64,000 nt of DNA from an uncultured Bacteroidales bacterium (lineage in GTDB: Bacteria > Bacteroidota > Bacteroidia > Bacteroidales > UBA932). The first letter of the stretch is position 1; the number at the start of each line of letters is the position of its first letter. Made by a program: the position numbers and the translations under genes. This document shows positions 34,352 through 43,692 of this stretch, in pieces. The stretch is taken from assembly GCA_944322575.1 (NCBI GenBank), contig CALUPK010000005.1, positions 1 to 64,000 on the forward strand. Reading direction: 5' to 3'. The notes beneath the pieces are model-generated. The model saw only the letters and a program-made list of their open reading frames with translations, searched no databases and had not been told where the DNA came from.

Positions 34352-36086
34352 CATGCAGCTCGTTTATCAGAATTTTGGACAAAGTGATATTACTACCCAT
34401 CTTTGCACCCGCCTTAGAGCGGGCCACATATATCGTTTCTATTTTATTCCCGGTCAAAACCTGCTGAGCGTTGCTGCTAAAACCGCAAATCATCATTGAA
34501 ATATAATACAGATCTGTGTCTGTAAGCTTTGTGTACCGGTTTCGCAAGTGGTCTAGGAATCCAGGATACAGAATTTCTACAGTTTCCGCCATCATCCTTC
34601 TGGCATTCTTCTTTTCAAAACACTCGTCAAAAAGTCTGGACAAACTATTGCTCAATGAGTTATTCCCATTATAAACGTAGTAACTGCCGAGGATTTTGTT
34701 TAATAAGAGAATATGTTCCTTGATCCACGCCAAGAAGGATTCGTTCGAGCCCTGTCTCTCAATTATTTTATCTATATACCTGAATAGAATATCTACATCC
34801 ATCTGCGTATTCATATCTGTATCGGGAATAGTCATGCCTACTGCGGACATTTTGGACAATGTTCTTCTGGCTTGTGTCCTGATTTCACGCAGCCTGAAAA
34901 TAATTATTGCGACAAAAATTCCGGCAATTGCGATAAAGGCTACGGACATATAAATTATTGTTTTAAGACGATACCTCTCATTGTCATGCAACAGCTGGAG
35001 ATTCCGTAATTCTATATTATATTCCCTCTCTGACAAAAAGGATGTATCTCCTTCATTCTTTAAATTATCCATTATAGCATAGAACCTCTTAAAATACTGA
35101 TTTGACAATTTCCAGTCTTTGCTCTTTTCTGCAATGTCCGCGTACAGCTTGTACTTGACCATGCGTGATACAGCATCCTCTACTGGAATACGATCAGCAT
35201 ATATTTTAGCCGAATCCAGCATATTAAGTTCCGCGTAGGAATTGGATATAATGGAAAGGAAGTCGCTGTAATAGTTGTAGGAGTTATTGACAGAGTAGTT
35301 TCTCAGAACTCTCAACGAAACTCTTTTTGCTCCGGAGTAATCTTTTTCAATGAGCTGCAGGTAACGAGCCTTCTGATTCATGCCCTCTATAATGCAGGAT
35401 AAATTGTCTGTTTCCCGCGCATACTCCATTCCTTTGATATAGGCATCATTCCAAGAAAGGACAGAATCCCTGTACGGCAACAGCACTCTGGCCAGGGTAA
35501 GGTATGCCGGAGCAAGCCGTCGGGAGACCTGCCCTTTCTCGAAGCATTCTATTGCCCGTCGGTATCTCTCTACCGCGTGGTCTGTGTCCACAAATGTACT
35601 TTGGTATAATTCTCCAACTCTTGTATGCAACAGTCCTGTCTGCTCATATTCTCCGGAAACTTCCAGAAGCGGTTCAACATTCTTATAGGCCTCGAGGGCC
35701 ATCACGGGACGACCGATTTCCTGAAGAGCTGCCCCGGAAATCATCAGTGCTCTTGCGTACATGGACTTTGAACCTCTCTTCTTGTAGTACTTCACCGCTT
35801 CAAAAATGGCCGTATCCTCCGCCACCGGCAGCCAGCACTTGTACTTTGCCTCCGTCCGGAGCAGAGTGTAGAAAGCCTTGTCCCGGCTGCCCATTTTCCT
35901 TATGACTGTGCTGTCTAGTCTGTTAAGGATATCCAGCGCTGCACGCGGATCGGTCAGCATCAGCGAGTCGGCGGCGGACAGTGCAGTGACGATCCGAGCA
36001 CTGCGGTCACTGCACGATGCTGCGGACAGCAGGACGAGGGCTGCCAGCAGGAACAGTGCAGGACGGTATGCGCTGAGGGCTTTCAT
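34329..36086 (-). CDS. TPR-TM-HTH membrane regulator (DUF6377-like)
   Basis: A 585-residue protein from ATG 36086; the open frame runs further upstream, but only this ATG gives a lipoprotein signal (LSAASC, Cys25). Order: exported region with helical TPR-like repeats, one TM at about 372-393, a linker and a C-terminal HTH of about 70 residues (YTKLTDTDLYYISMMICGFS ... LINELHEYLNF). The HTH resembles that at the end of the regulator at 18594-20138. A -7 box ends only 4 nt before the start. It lies directly upstream of the peptide-island operon and is the likely regulator. Confidence 0.8.
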   Translation of the reverse strand: MKALSAYRPALFLLAALVLLSAASCSDRSARIVTALSAADSLMLTDPRAALDILNRLDSTVIRKMGSRDKAFYTLLRTEAKYKCWLPVAEDTAIFEAVKYYKKRGSKSMYARALMISGAALQEIGRPVMALEAYKNVEPLLEVSGEYEQTGLLHTRVGELYQSTFVDTDHAVERYRRAIECFEKGQVSRRLAPAYLTLARVLLPYRDSVLSWNDAYIKGMEYARETDNLSCIIEGMNQKARYLQLIEKDYSGAKRVSLRVLRNYSVNNSYNYYSDFLSIISNSYAELNMLDSAKIYADRIPVEDAVSRMVKYKLYADIAEKSKDWKLSNQYFKRFYAIMDNLKNEGDTSFLSEREYNIELRNLQLLHDNERYRLKTIIYMSVAFIAIAGIFVAIIIFRLREIRTQARRTLSKMSAVGMTIPDTDMNTQMDVDILFRYIDKIIERQGSNESFLAWIKEHILLLNKILGSYYVYNGNNSLSNSLSRLFDECFEKKNARRMMAETVEILYPGFLDHLRNRYTKLTDTDLYYISMMICGFSSNAQQVLTGNKIETIYVARSKAGAKMGSNITLSKILINELHEYLNFTN

Positions 36087-36090
36087 GCCG

Positions 36091-36098
36091 CAAAGATA
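36091..36098 (-). promoter_or_regulatory. -7 promoter element for the TPR-HTH regulator
   Basis: The minus strand reads TATCTTTG, ending 4 nt before the ATG at 36086. This leaves almost no leader, as for the response regulator at 26435. No -33 element is clear. Confidence 0.5.
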
Positions 36099-36196
36099 CG
36101 AATATTGCGGGAAATGCCACAGACGGAACCGCGTCCTTTCTGCCCGACGACAACTCACGTAGTATCCCGCTTTTCTGACATCCACAGCCAGTGCTG

Positions 36197-36991
36197 TCAC
36201 ACAGCCACTGGAGCCTTTATCACCGGCCAGGGGTCGTACCCTTCGAGAGTGAAATCCCCGTAGTCGAAGTCGAAGACCGAGCGCACTTCGCGATTGAGAA
36301 TCATCCGGGGCAGGGGACGCGGGGTCCGGGAGAGCTGTTCGCGCACCTGGTCGAAATGATTGAGGTAGATGTGGACGTCCCCGAAGGTGTGCACGAAGTC
36401 CCCGGGGACATAGCCGCACTCCTGTGCCACCATCATGGTCAGCAGGGCGTACGAGGCGATGTTGAAAGGCACTCCGAGGAAGACGTCGGCACTGCGCTGG
36501 TAGAGCTGGCAGGAGAGCCTCCCGTCGGCCACGTAGAACTGAAAGAGGGTGTGGCAGGGGGGCAGGGCCATACGGTCCACCTCCGCCGGATTCCAGGCCG
36601 AGACGATGTGCCGCCGCGAGTCCGGATTGCGCTTGAGCGAGTCCAGCACTTGGGAGAGCTGGTCGATGGTCCGTCCGTCGGGAGCGGGCCAGGACCGCCA
36701 CTGATGCCCGTAGACCGGCCCGAGATCCCCGTTCTCATCGGCCCATTCGTCCCATATCGAGACCTTGTGGTCGTGCAGGTACTTGATATTGGTGTCGCCC
36801 TTGATGAACCACAGCAGCTCGTAGATGATCGAGCGCAGATGCAGCTTCTTGGTCGTCAGCAGGGGAAATCCCTCCGAGAGGTCGAACCTCATCTGATAAC
36901 CGAACACCGACTTGGTTCCCGTCCCCGTCCGGTCCGACTTGACCGTCCCGTGGTCTAAGATATGCTGCAAAAGGTCCAGATACTGCTTCAT
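36197..36991 (-). CDS. thyA: Thymidylate synthase
   Basis: A 264-residue protein, full length. The sequence begins [15 protein letters not shown] and contains the folate/dUMP region [18 protein letters not shown], the catalytic Cys in [12 protein letters not shown] and the C-terminal [14 protein letters not shown]. It methylates dUMP to dTMP using methylene-tetrahydrofolate in the cytoplasm, producing the dihydrofolate recycled by the dihydrofolate reductase at 25847-26356, which lies about 10 kb away rather than next to it as in many bacteria. A -7 box lies at 37015-37022. Confidence 0.97.
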   Translation of the reverse strand: MKQYLDLLQHILDHGTVKSDRTGTGTKSVFGYQMRFDLSEGFPLLTTKKLHLRSIIYELLWFIKGDTNIKYLHDHKVSIWDEWADENGDLGPVYGHQWRSWPAPDGRTIDQLSQVLDSLKRNPDSRRHIVSAWNPAEVDRMALPPCHTLFQFYVADGRLSCQLYQRSADVFLGVPFNIASYALLTMMVAQECGYVPGDFVHTFGDVHIYLNHFDQVREQLSRTPRPLPRMILNREVRSVFDFDYGDFTLEGYDPWPVIKAPVAV

Positions 36992-37014
36992 GGCTGCTAA
37001 AATTTTACGTCCGC

Positions 37015-37022
37015 CAAAGGTA
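37015..37022 (-). promoter_or_regulatory. -7 promoter element for thyA
   Basis: The minus strand reads TACCTTTG (TAnnTTTG) 23 nt before the ATG at 36991. It lies in the 42-nt gap between the endonuclease-type gene and thyA. Confidence 0.55.
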
Positions 37023-37033
37023 GTGAATTTCCA

Positions 37034-38041
37034 TTAAAAGTCTGACGGAAGCAGCAGGACAATCGGCAGGTGGTCGCTCGCCCCTCCGTTCCATCTCGGC
37101 CCGTAGTAGGTCCTGAACGGCTTCTGCCCCAGAAACTTCTCATCTTCCTCGAGCAGCAGCGGGTGAGTGTAGATTTCCATCCGCACATCCCGGAGCGCAG
37201 GACTTACGAGGAAGAGGTCTATCAACTCCCATCGGCCGTTGTACTTGAGGGTCCCTTCTCCTCTCTCATGCTGGGACAATGAAGGATTGTGCAGGCCCGT
37301 CCTCCGCTGCAGCGATACCACCGGCTCTGAATCAGGAGTATCGTTGAAATCCCCCATGACAATCACCGGCGGCAGCTCTCCGGAAGCGGAGTCCCTGAGA
37401 GCCTCCACCACCCTCCGGAGGGTATCGGAAGCAGCCTGCCGGAAGGGACTGGAATACTCCTCCCCTCCGAACTTAGAAGGCCAGTGATTAATGAAAAAAT
37501 GCAAGGTATCGGCCGGCATACCCTCAGGTCCCAATTTTCCTTTAATATAAAGGATATCGCGGGTAGGCCGGTCCCTTCCTGTAAGCACCGGCACTGCCTC
37601 TACGCTGCCGACGGTGAAATATTGTTCCCTGTAGATTAATCCCACGTCGATTCCCCGGACATCGGAAGACTCGCGGTGCACCATCTCATAGCCGAGCTTG
37701 GCTAACGGCGTATGCTCCAACAGCTGCCGCAGCACCATCCGGTTCTCCACCTCCGCGAAGCCCACCGCCAATGGCCAGTCCCCGTAACGGTCGTACATTG
37801 AGAGGATGGCCTTGGCGATGAGGTTGCGTTTTACCAGGAATTTCTTCCAAGTCCAGTGCTTCTCTCCCGCCGGAGTGAACTCGTCGTCGAGGGTCAGGGA
37901 ATCGTCGAAGGGATCGAAATAGTTTTCTATATTCCAGAAAACAACATAAGGACAGGACCGCCCGCTGCTGTCCTGCCCCGACACGTCTGATGCGCAGACG
38001 CACATCAGGGCTACTGCCACTGCACATATCTCCCGCCACAT
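37034..38041 (-). CDS. Secreted endonuclease/exonuclease/phosphatase family protein
   Basis: A 335-residue protein with a signal peptide (core about 5-18, cleavage near VSGQ). The fold signature is complete: FWNIENYF near the N-terminus, FAEVENR with the metal-binding Glu, INHWPSKFGG, VMGDFNDTP, and SDHLPIVL at the end. Such exported proteins hydrolyse nucleic acids or phosphodiesters in the periplasm or outside. The gene precedes thyA by 42 nt, and a -7-like TAACTTTG sits about 110 nt before its start. Confidence 0.9.
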   Translation of the reverse strand: MWREICAVAVALMCVCASDVSGQDSSGRSCPYVVFWNIENYFDPFDDSLTLDDEFTPAGEKHWTWKKFLVKRNLIAKAILSMYDRYGDWPLAVGFAEVENRMVLRQLLEHTPLAKLGYEMVHRESSDVRGIDVGLIYREQYFTVGSVEAVPVLTGRDRPTRDILYIKGKLGPEGMPADTLHFFINHWPSKFGGEEYSSPFRQAASDTLRRVVEALRDSASGELPPVIVMGDFNDTPDSEPVVSLQRRTGLHNPSLSQHERGEGTLKYNGRWELIDLFLVSPALRDVRMEIYTHPLLLEEDEKFLGQKPFRTYYGPRWNGGASDHLPIVLLLPSDF

Positions 38042-38151
38042 ACCTTATTATATGGGATAAAATGCTGTCAGAAGCGGAATGCCAGGCCGACACCTCCGGA
38101 AGGTGTGACAAACGACAGATCCGCCACTTTTTTCAGTTTTTGGAGTTTTCA

Positions 38152-38159
38152 CAAAGTTA
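38152..38159 (-). promoter_or_regulatory. Possible -7 element for the endonuclease-type gene
   Basis: The minus strand reads TAACTTTG about 110 nt before the ATG at 38041, giving a leader of about 100 nt. Nothing else is seen in 38042-38182. Confidence 0.4.
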
Positions 38160-38182
38160 TGTTTTTTTTCCACACAAAAAAA

Positions 38183-38211
38183 CAGCCGGCTCCATAAAAG
38201 AAAACCGGCTG
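38183..38211 (-). terminator. Terminator of the coaX-to-ppiD gene run
   Basis: Arms CAGCCGG (38183-38189) and CCGGCTG (38205-38211) pair around a 15-nt loop. On the minus strand a run of seven T follows. It lies 28 nt past the ppiD stop. Confidence 0.8.
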
Positions 38212-38238
38212 CCGTATGTGAAACGTATTGCTTGCTGA

Positions 38239-40332
38239 TTAGAAGAAGCGGGCACGGTTGTCAACGATCTCGCCGCGCTCATTGAAGATACCTGCAAGAC
38301 CGTTTATCTGGTATGCCTCTACCTGGGCGGCGCGGATCTTAGCGTCATCCTCGGTATAGAAAGCTCCAGTCTCGCGGTTGAGCACATTGAAGACATAGAC
38401 TCCTATGTTACCGGCTACAGGACCGCTGATGACACCGGGCTCAGCACCTGCCACAGCGCCGATGAACGCAGGCTCGGTTGATGTTGAGGTCATGCTGCCG
38501 AAAGTGATGCCGTCACGGGTGCTGACTGTCTGTCCGAGTGCCTCGGCTATGGAATTCATGTCGGTGAGACCCTGAATTTTGGCAGCTACCTCGCCTTTCA
38601 CCTTTTCTGCTCTCTTCTGATTCATCAGATAATATGTGATAGCTGTTGACACATCACTTACAGAAGCATATCCGTCTTCACGGATAGCCTTGAGGGCTAC
38701 TACGAAGAAGATATCATTGTTGACAGTGATGATGGGGGAAACATCACCTACTTTGGTCTTGTCATCATAAATCCAGCGGATTACCTCTCTAACGTCCTCG
38801 TAACGGGAAAGCTGACGAGAGCTCTCAAGTACGTTGTTGGCAGGCACTACAGGGAGTTCCTCCTCGAGAGTGATGGCGTCAAAATTCTCAATCTTGCCTT
38901 CGCAGCGGGATGCCAGGTCATTGGCCTGTGCATAGAACTCCTGGAATGTCTCTCTGCTGGGCAGAGCCTCCTTGGACAGTATGCCGAGCTGGACTTTCTT
39001 CATGGGAGCGGTACGGTCTGTAACCGTGACGATGTGCATACCGTAATCTGTCTCCATCTTGGCAATGGTTCCGGGCCTCATGGTCAGGACATCCTGCATA
39101 CCGGGAATCATGGCGGTCTGAGTCATCCAGCCTATATCACCGGGATTGGGTACATTGGGATTCTGGTCCAAGGAGTACTGAGCGGCCAATGTAGAGAAGT
39201 CGCCGCCGTGATTGAGCACGTTGATGAGGCTGTCAGCCAGCTCGCCGGCATCAAATGACAGGAGGATATGACGCACGTATGCCGAGTCGGACATGTTTTT
39301 CACATCGTTGACACGCACTGCGTAGAAAGTGTTCTCTTTCTGGAATACCGGCATCACTCCGGGCCTGCGGCTGAATGCAAATTCATCCACTTCAGGGAAC
39401 TGGGATGATAACTCACCCTGCTTGAAATAGTAGTCCTGAAGAGGAGTATCGGAGTTGAGAGAGAGGAAACTCTTGAGGTTACCGGTAGTCGAGAACTCTT
39501 CGAAAAGACCGTCAATCTCTTCCTTAGCTGCCTGGATATCTGCGTCGGAGGGCACCACCTCATAGGCCACGAACTCTACGTCGCGGGAAGCTCTCTGACG
39601 GTAGTTTTCTTTATTTGAATTGTAGTAATCCTGAATCTCCTTGTCGGTTACATTGATAGTAGTATCTACCTCAAAACCGAAAGGCACGAGTACAAACTCC
39701 ACATCGGAAGATGTGTTGTTCTCCTCAATCTGCCTGCGGAGCTCCATAGGTGTCAGGATATCACTTCCGGTTATCAGTGATGTGTATTTGGTAAAATACT
39801 GCTGAGTCGTCATGCTCTGCTGGAGGAAGCTCCAGTACTGGGCCAGATTGCCGGAGGCATCCCCAGGTATGGCGTGGATGAAGTCCATGAGCCTTTCGCG
39901 GCTGAAGTTGCCTGAGGCATCGAGGAATACTGGATCCTGTGCTAAAACAGGGGATATCTCCTTTCCCTGACTGAGATCCACGAGCTCATCCTCACCTACC
40001 CTGACACCGGCCTTCTGCATCTCGGGTACGATATACCATTCGGAGATGAGATTCTGCCAGGCGGTCTCGTTTATAGCCTGCATGGCTTCTTCGGAGACAG
40101 ACTGACTGCCGGAGGTGAGTGTATAGATGTTTGTATAGTAATCCACCTTCTCCTGGAATTCGTTGTAACGGACTTTCTTGCCGTCTATCTTACCCACATC
40201 GTACTTCGATGAAAAGTAGCTGAGGGTTGTCTCCAATGTTGTCGGATCAATGATAAAAGATAACAGCGCCACTGCGATGAGCACTGTGATGAGGATACCG
40301 AGCTTGACTCGTATTTTCTCTAATACTGCCAT
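38239..40332 (-). CDS. ppiD: Peptidyl-prolyl cis-trans isomerase (PpiD/SurA-like)
   Basis: A 697-residue envelope chaperone. There is one TM at the N-terminus (about 11-29), a SurA-N-like domain, a parvulin PPIase domain at about 345-455 (YVRHILLSFDAGE to GDIGWMTQTAMIPGMQD, and YGMHIVTVTDRT), and a long helical C-terminal region. Like PpiD, it should be anchored in the inner membrane and help fold exported proteins. It is the last gene of the conserved block with lptC. It ends 28 nt before a terminator. Confidence 0.92.
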   Translation of the reverse strand: MAVLEKIRVKLGILITVLIAVALLSFIIDPTTLETTLSYFSSKYDVGKIDGKKVRYNEFQEKVDYYTNIYTLTSGSQSVSEEAMQAINETAWQNLISEWYIVPEMQKAGVRVGEDELVDLSQGKEISPVLAQDPVFLDASGNFSRERLMDFIHAIPGDASGNLAQYWSFLQQSMTTQQYFTKYTSLITGSDILTPMELRRQIEENNTSSDVEFVLVPFGFEVDTTINVTDKEIQDYYNSNKENYRQRASRDVEFVAYEVVPSDADIQAAKEEIDGLFEEFSTTGNLKSFLSLNSDTPLQDYYFKQGELSSQFPEVDEFAFSRRPGVMPVFQKENTFYAVRVNDVKNMSDSAYVRHILLSFDAGELADSLINVLNHGGDFSTLAAQYSLDQNPNVPNPGDIGWMTQTAMIPGMQDVLTMRPGTIAKMETDYGMHIVTVTDRTAPMKKVQLGILSKEALPSRETFQEFYAQANDLASRCEGKIENFDAITLEEELPVVPANNVLESSRQLSRYEDVREVIRWIYDDKTKVGDVSPIITVNNDIFFVVALKAIREDGYASVSDVSTAITYYLMNQKRAEKVKGEVAAKIQGLTDMNSIAEALGQTVSTRDGITFGSMTSTSTEPAFIGAVAGAEPGVISGPVAGNIGVYVFNVLNRETGAFYTEDDAKIRAAQVEAYQINGLAGIFNERGEIVDNRARFF

Positions 40333-40390
40333 TTTATTTCAATAATTTATAACGTTCTGAAAATAGGGTGCGAAGATAGTAATTTTATTT

Positions 40391-41026
40391 TTATCTCTTA
40401 TACATGGGACCAATAAAATTAACTGTATCCACATAACCTGTCCCGGTAGAGTCCTCCGAAATGATGGCATAACCGTCGAAAGGCTTGAGCAGACGGGCAT
40501 TTCTCGCCCTCTCGTCTGACTCCATGCCGTATCCCTGCATAAAACCCTGAGGGGAAGACAGCTTGACAAGACAGTCTGTGTAAATCGTCTTTTTCTCCCT
40601 GTCCCAGTAAAGGGTATCGGTGGTTATACGCTCCCCTTTCAGAAAATTGTTTATAACTACATTGCCGAAAGCAGACCACTGCTCTTTGTCATCTATGACC
40701 GTATGCTGCGCCTGATCTGATAATATCTGCGTCTCAAGAAGACCTTCTTCGTTATATGCCAGGACGTTGAATCCTTCCGGGAATATCTCTTTAGTATCCC
40801 CGTCCGGATTCTCGTACCTTTCCATCCTCTTTGCGACAAGCCGCATCTGAACCACTCCGTTCTCCGTCTGGGAGGCATCCATGTCTATGACGACCTGAGT
40901 CGGAGCTTCGGATACAGCTTCGGAATCTATGCTCTTGAGTTTATGGCTGCATGATACAGCAATGGTAGCAGCCCATAGGACTGCTACCATCTTTATTACT
41001 GTGTTATACGGTCGTTTACAGGACAT
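40391..41026 (-). CDS. lptC: LPS export protein LptC
   Basis: A 211-residue lipoprotein (IAVSC, Cys26). The beta-rich region with SDQAQHTVIDDKEQWSAFGN and the repeated TDTLYWDREKKTIYTD pattern are those of LptC, which passes lipopolysaccharide from the LptBFG extractor to LptA in the periplasm. It is coupled to the TPR gene upstream (2-nt gap) and lies 58 nt before ppiD. Confidence 0.88.
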   Translation of the reverse strand: MSCKRPYNTVIKMVAVLWAATIAVSCSHKLKSIDSEAVSEAPTQVVIDMDASQTENGVVQMRLVAKRMERYENPDGDTKEIFPEGFNVLAYNEEGLLETQILSDQAQHTVIDDKEQWSAFGNVVINNFLKGERITTDTLYWDREKKTIYTDCLVKLSSPQGFMQGYGMESDERARNARLLKPFDGYAIISEDSTGTGYVDTVNFIGPMYKR

Positions 41027-41028
41027 TA

Positions 41029-42342
41029 CTATTTCTGGGTCCTTACTGTTGTAGACTCGGACATACCGTTGCAGTTAATCTGGAATCTGTCTCCGTCCAC
41101 GATGTCATACATAAATGCGTCGGACTGGAGAGGATAGTACTGGCGGTATGTTGCTATCTGCTTGTCAACTTCCTCTGCCATCGAGGGATCGGCATTCTTT
41201 GCCTTGAGCATGTAGTCTGTGGCTGCCCAGAAAGGAGCACGTGTCTCAATAGGGTTGCCGCTGCACTTGGTTACACTCCAGATGGTACCGATAAGGTAGT
41301 AAGCCCTTGCCTGCCATGTTGTGGAAGCGGCTGCTTTCTTGGCTGCATCTATAGCCTCTGCCTTGCGGTCAAGCTTGGAGAAGAGATAGGTTGCGAGCTC
41401 GAAATAGTATTCAGCGTCTTTCTCTGCGTCAGAATCTTCAAAAGCGATGGCCTCGTTCAGATATTTGATAGCCTGCTCGCTTCCGTCAGGAAGTGAAGAA
41501 TAGAGCTGGAAGAGCAGGTGAGCGGAGTTGGAAGAGGGGTCTACCTTGTAAAGACCTTCCACTGCTTTGAGGAAGAGGTCTTCCTCTGTACATCCGGTCG
41601 AGGAGAAAAGAGTTACGATGTTGGAAAGAGTAGCTTCATCTTCAGGGGCTGCATCATAGCGGGGCTGGAATACAGCTACCAGATTCTCACAGCTTGCCAC
41701 ACCGCTTCCAGCAAAGAGGCTCTCAACATCGGCGATAGCGTCATCCACCATCTTAGAGGGCTTCGCGGCCTTAATAAGCTCCAGTGTAGCAACACTCTTT
41801 TCAAATGCTGAGAAAACGTCTGAATCCATAAGTCTTCCTGACTTGTAGAGCTGAATGGCATAGTCCACATATCTTACAGCTACAGTCGTTGAAGACTTGG
41901 CCTTCGCTATGTCAAGAGCTTCTCCAAGCGCATTGTAAACATCCATCTCACTGCCTGTCTCGGAATAGTTCATCATATCCACAGCCTTGTTGGAAGCTGC
42001 TGTTGCTGCATAGTTGGGATATGTCTCAATTCTCATCTGGTGAAGCATCATCAGAGTATCCACGAGTTCTTTCTTACGGATAGGGTTGCTGCGGAACTGG
42101 TTGATTTCTTTCCTCATAATCTTCATACCGTCGAGAAGCATGTTCTGACTGGCTGTAGGAGGGCAGAACTTGATGGCCTTACGCCAGTTAGGGGCTGCAT
42201 CCTCAAGATTGCCCTGTTTTACATACTGTTGGTAGAATGACAGATACTTGATACATTCCGCGCTGTCCGCACCATATCTTCCCTGTCCGAAAACAAGTGT
42301 GGACATTAAAATTGCGACTGTTGCTAATAGAATACGTTTCAT
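41029..42342 (-). CDS. Secreted tetratricopeptide-repeat protein
   Basis: A 437-residue protein with a signal peptide (MKRILLATVAILMSTLVFG, cleavage after Gly19). Helical repeats of about 34 residues run through the protein, for example around ALEAL-type hydrophobic positions in the Ala-rich middle. The TPR family is inferred from this pattern. It sits between the OMP gene and lptC, an order conserved in Bacteroidales, and may support outer-membrane assembly. It is coupled to lptC (2-nt gap). Confidence 0.8.
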   Translation of the reverse strand: MKRILLATVAILMSTLVFGQGRYGADSAECIKYLSFYQQYVKQGNLEDAAPNWRKAIKFCPPTASQNMLLDGMKIMRKEINQFRSNPIRKKELVDTLMMLHQMRIETYPNYAATAASNKAVDMMNYSETGSEMDVYNALGEALDIAKAKSSTTVAVRYVDYAIQLYKSGRLMDSDVFSAFEKSVATLELIKAAKPSKMVDDAIADVESLFAGSGVASCENLVAVFQPRYDAAPEDEATLSNIVTLFSSTGCTEEDLFLKAVEGLYKVDPSSNSAHLLFQLYSSLPDGSEQAIKYLNEAIAFEDSDAEKDAEYYFELATYLFSKLDRKAEAIDAAKKAAASTTWQARAYYLIGTIWSVTKCSGNPIETRAPFWAATDYMLKAKNADPSMAEEVDKQIATYRQYYPLQSDAFMYDIVDGDRFQINCNGMSESTTVRTQK

Positions 42343-42381
42343 ATGTTTAGAATTAATAATTTGTTATTGTTATTTTCGTTT

Positions 42382-43692
42382 TTAGTCGTATCTGTATTTG
42401 ACAAACCAGACATCGTGAAGATTAATATTGACGATAAAATTCACGTATCTTTCTCTTACAAGATTATGCCTGAGTGTTCCTCTCTGTCCTAAATCCACTG
42501 CTACACTCACCGCATTGTGTCCTCTGAAGATGGGGAAAGAGGCTCCGAATGTGAGACCGAACGAGTTGACCTGATGTCCGTTGACTTTGACATAGGACTG
42601 TTCGTAATAGGCACCTGCCCTGTAAGTTACCCTCTTCATATAATATCTGATGTCGTACTTGTTGGGAGTCAGTTCGAATCCAGCCTTATAGTACCTTGCC
42701 GTAGCAGCAGTGAAGTGGGAGAACATATTGCCGTCCGGAAAGGTGCTCTTATGCCAGTTCTGCTGAATAAAATCAGCTCCAACTGCCCATTTTGAATTGA
42801 CTCTGTAAGATACACCCGCTCCGAATTCATCGGCTATGCGCAGAGCCTGCTGCCCTGTCATACCGGCATATTGTATGGTATCAGATGCTGAATAAGCATA
42901 CCTGGCCATGGTTCCGTTCATGGTACTGCCTATGCGGTAGGTGCCGCCGATGACTATTTCCGAATTGTTCTTCTTGATGGGCTGGATATACTGCAGACCG
43001 AATTTCCCTGAAAAAGAGTGTACTTTGTAATCAAAACCGGTATAGATGGTATTGAAAGAAGAGGAGGAGTTGAACAGGATGTCGTTGTGCTTGTTCATAT
43101 ATCCGAAATAGTAGATGGCCTGAGCACCTATGGATATACGGTCGAAGAACATGACTGCCCCTCCGAAAAACAGCTGGTAGATACTTCCGGTTCCGTACTG
43201 CTGATACTTGACATCTCCGATGTCGGCTACGATATCGGAGTCCGTTTCCGTCTTCTGAAACTTATAACCGATATCACTGTATGGAGCCAGACCTACGATA
43301 AATGCAGAAGACTTGTAGATAGGGAAAGTAAAGGCGATGTTCTGCATATTGAAAATATTGTAGGCAGACTTGGTGAGATTGTCTCTGTTATAGCTGTTTT
43401 TCTCATTGACACCGAAGTCAAACATGAAAGCAAGCGTATCCCGGGCTGTGATGGAGGCAGGATTGACATAATTGATGTATCCGTTGTCTCTCATACCGAT
43501 ACCTATACCACCCATTGAATAATTATAGGCCGAGCCTTCGCTGAAAATCTGTCCTACACCGAAAAGGGAATAGGGGGAATAAGATCCGAGTGCATCAATC
43601 CGCTGTCCTTTCAGCTGGAACACTGAAAAGACCAAAAGAAGCGCTGCTACTGCCGCAGATCTATTTATAACAACCTTTTCTACTCTGTACAT
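42382..43692 (-). CDS. Outer-membrane beta-barrel protein (FadL/OmpP1-like)
   Basis: A 436-residue protein. After a signal peptide (about 13-29, cleavage near KGQ), the N-terminus is SPYSLFGVGQIFSEGSAYNYSM, rich in Gly and aromatic residues. The rest alternates hydrophobic and polar residues and ends with the aromatic YRYD, as barrels do. It resembles the OmpP1/FadL transport proteins. Its start overlaps the end of coaX by 32 nt, so they share a transcript. Ligand unknown; hydrophobic compounds are plausible. Confidence 0.82.
   Translation of the reverse strand: MYRVEKVVINRSAAVAALLLVFSVFQLKGQRIDALGSYSPYSLFGVGQIFSEGSAYNYSMGGIGIGMRDNGYINYVNPASITARDTLAFMFDFGVNEKNSYNRDNLTKSAYNIFNMQNIAFTFPIYKSSAFIVGLAPYSDIGYKFQKTETDSDIVADIGDVKYQQYGTGSIYQLFFGGAVMFFDRISIGAQAIYYFGYMNKHNDILFNSSSSFNTIYTGFDYKVHSFSGKFGLQYIQPIKKNNSEIVIGGTYRIGSTMNGTMARYAYSASDTIQYAGMTGQQALRIADEFGAGVSYRVNSKWAVGADFIQQNWHKSTFPDGNMFSHFTAATARYYKAGFELTPNKYDIRYYMKRVTYRAGAYYEQSYVKVNGHQVNSFGLTFGASFPIFRGHNAVSVAVDLGQRGTLRHNLVRERYVNFIVNINLHDVWFVKYRYD

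Noticed and set aside
36087..36701. N-terminal extension of the TPR-HTH regulator through thyA
   Set aside because: The added residues are antisense to thyA and have no signal; ATG 36086 yields a lipoprotein signal and sits next to a -7 box.
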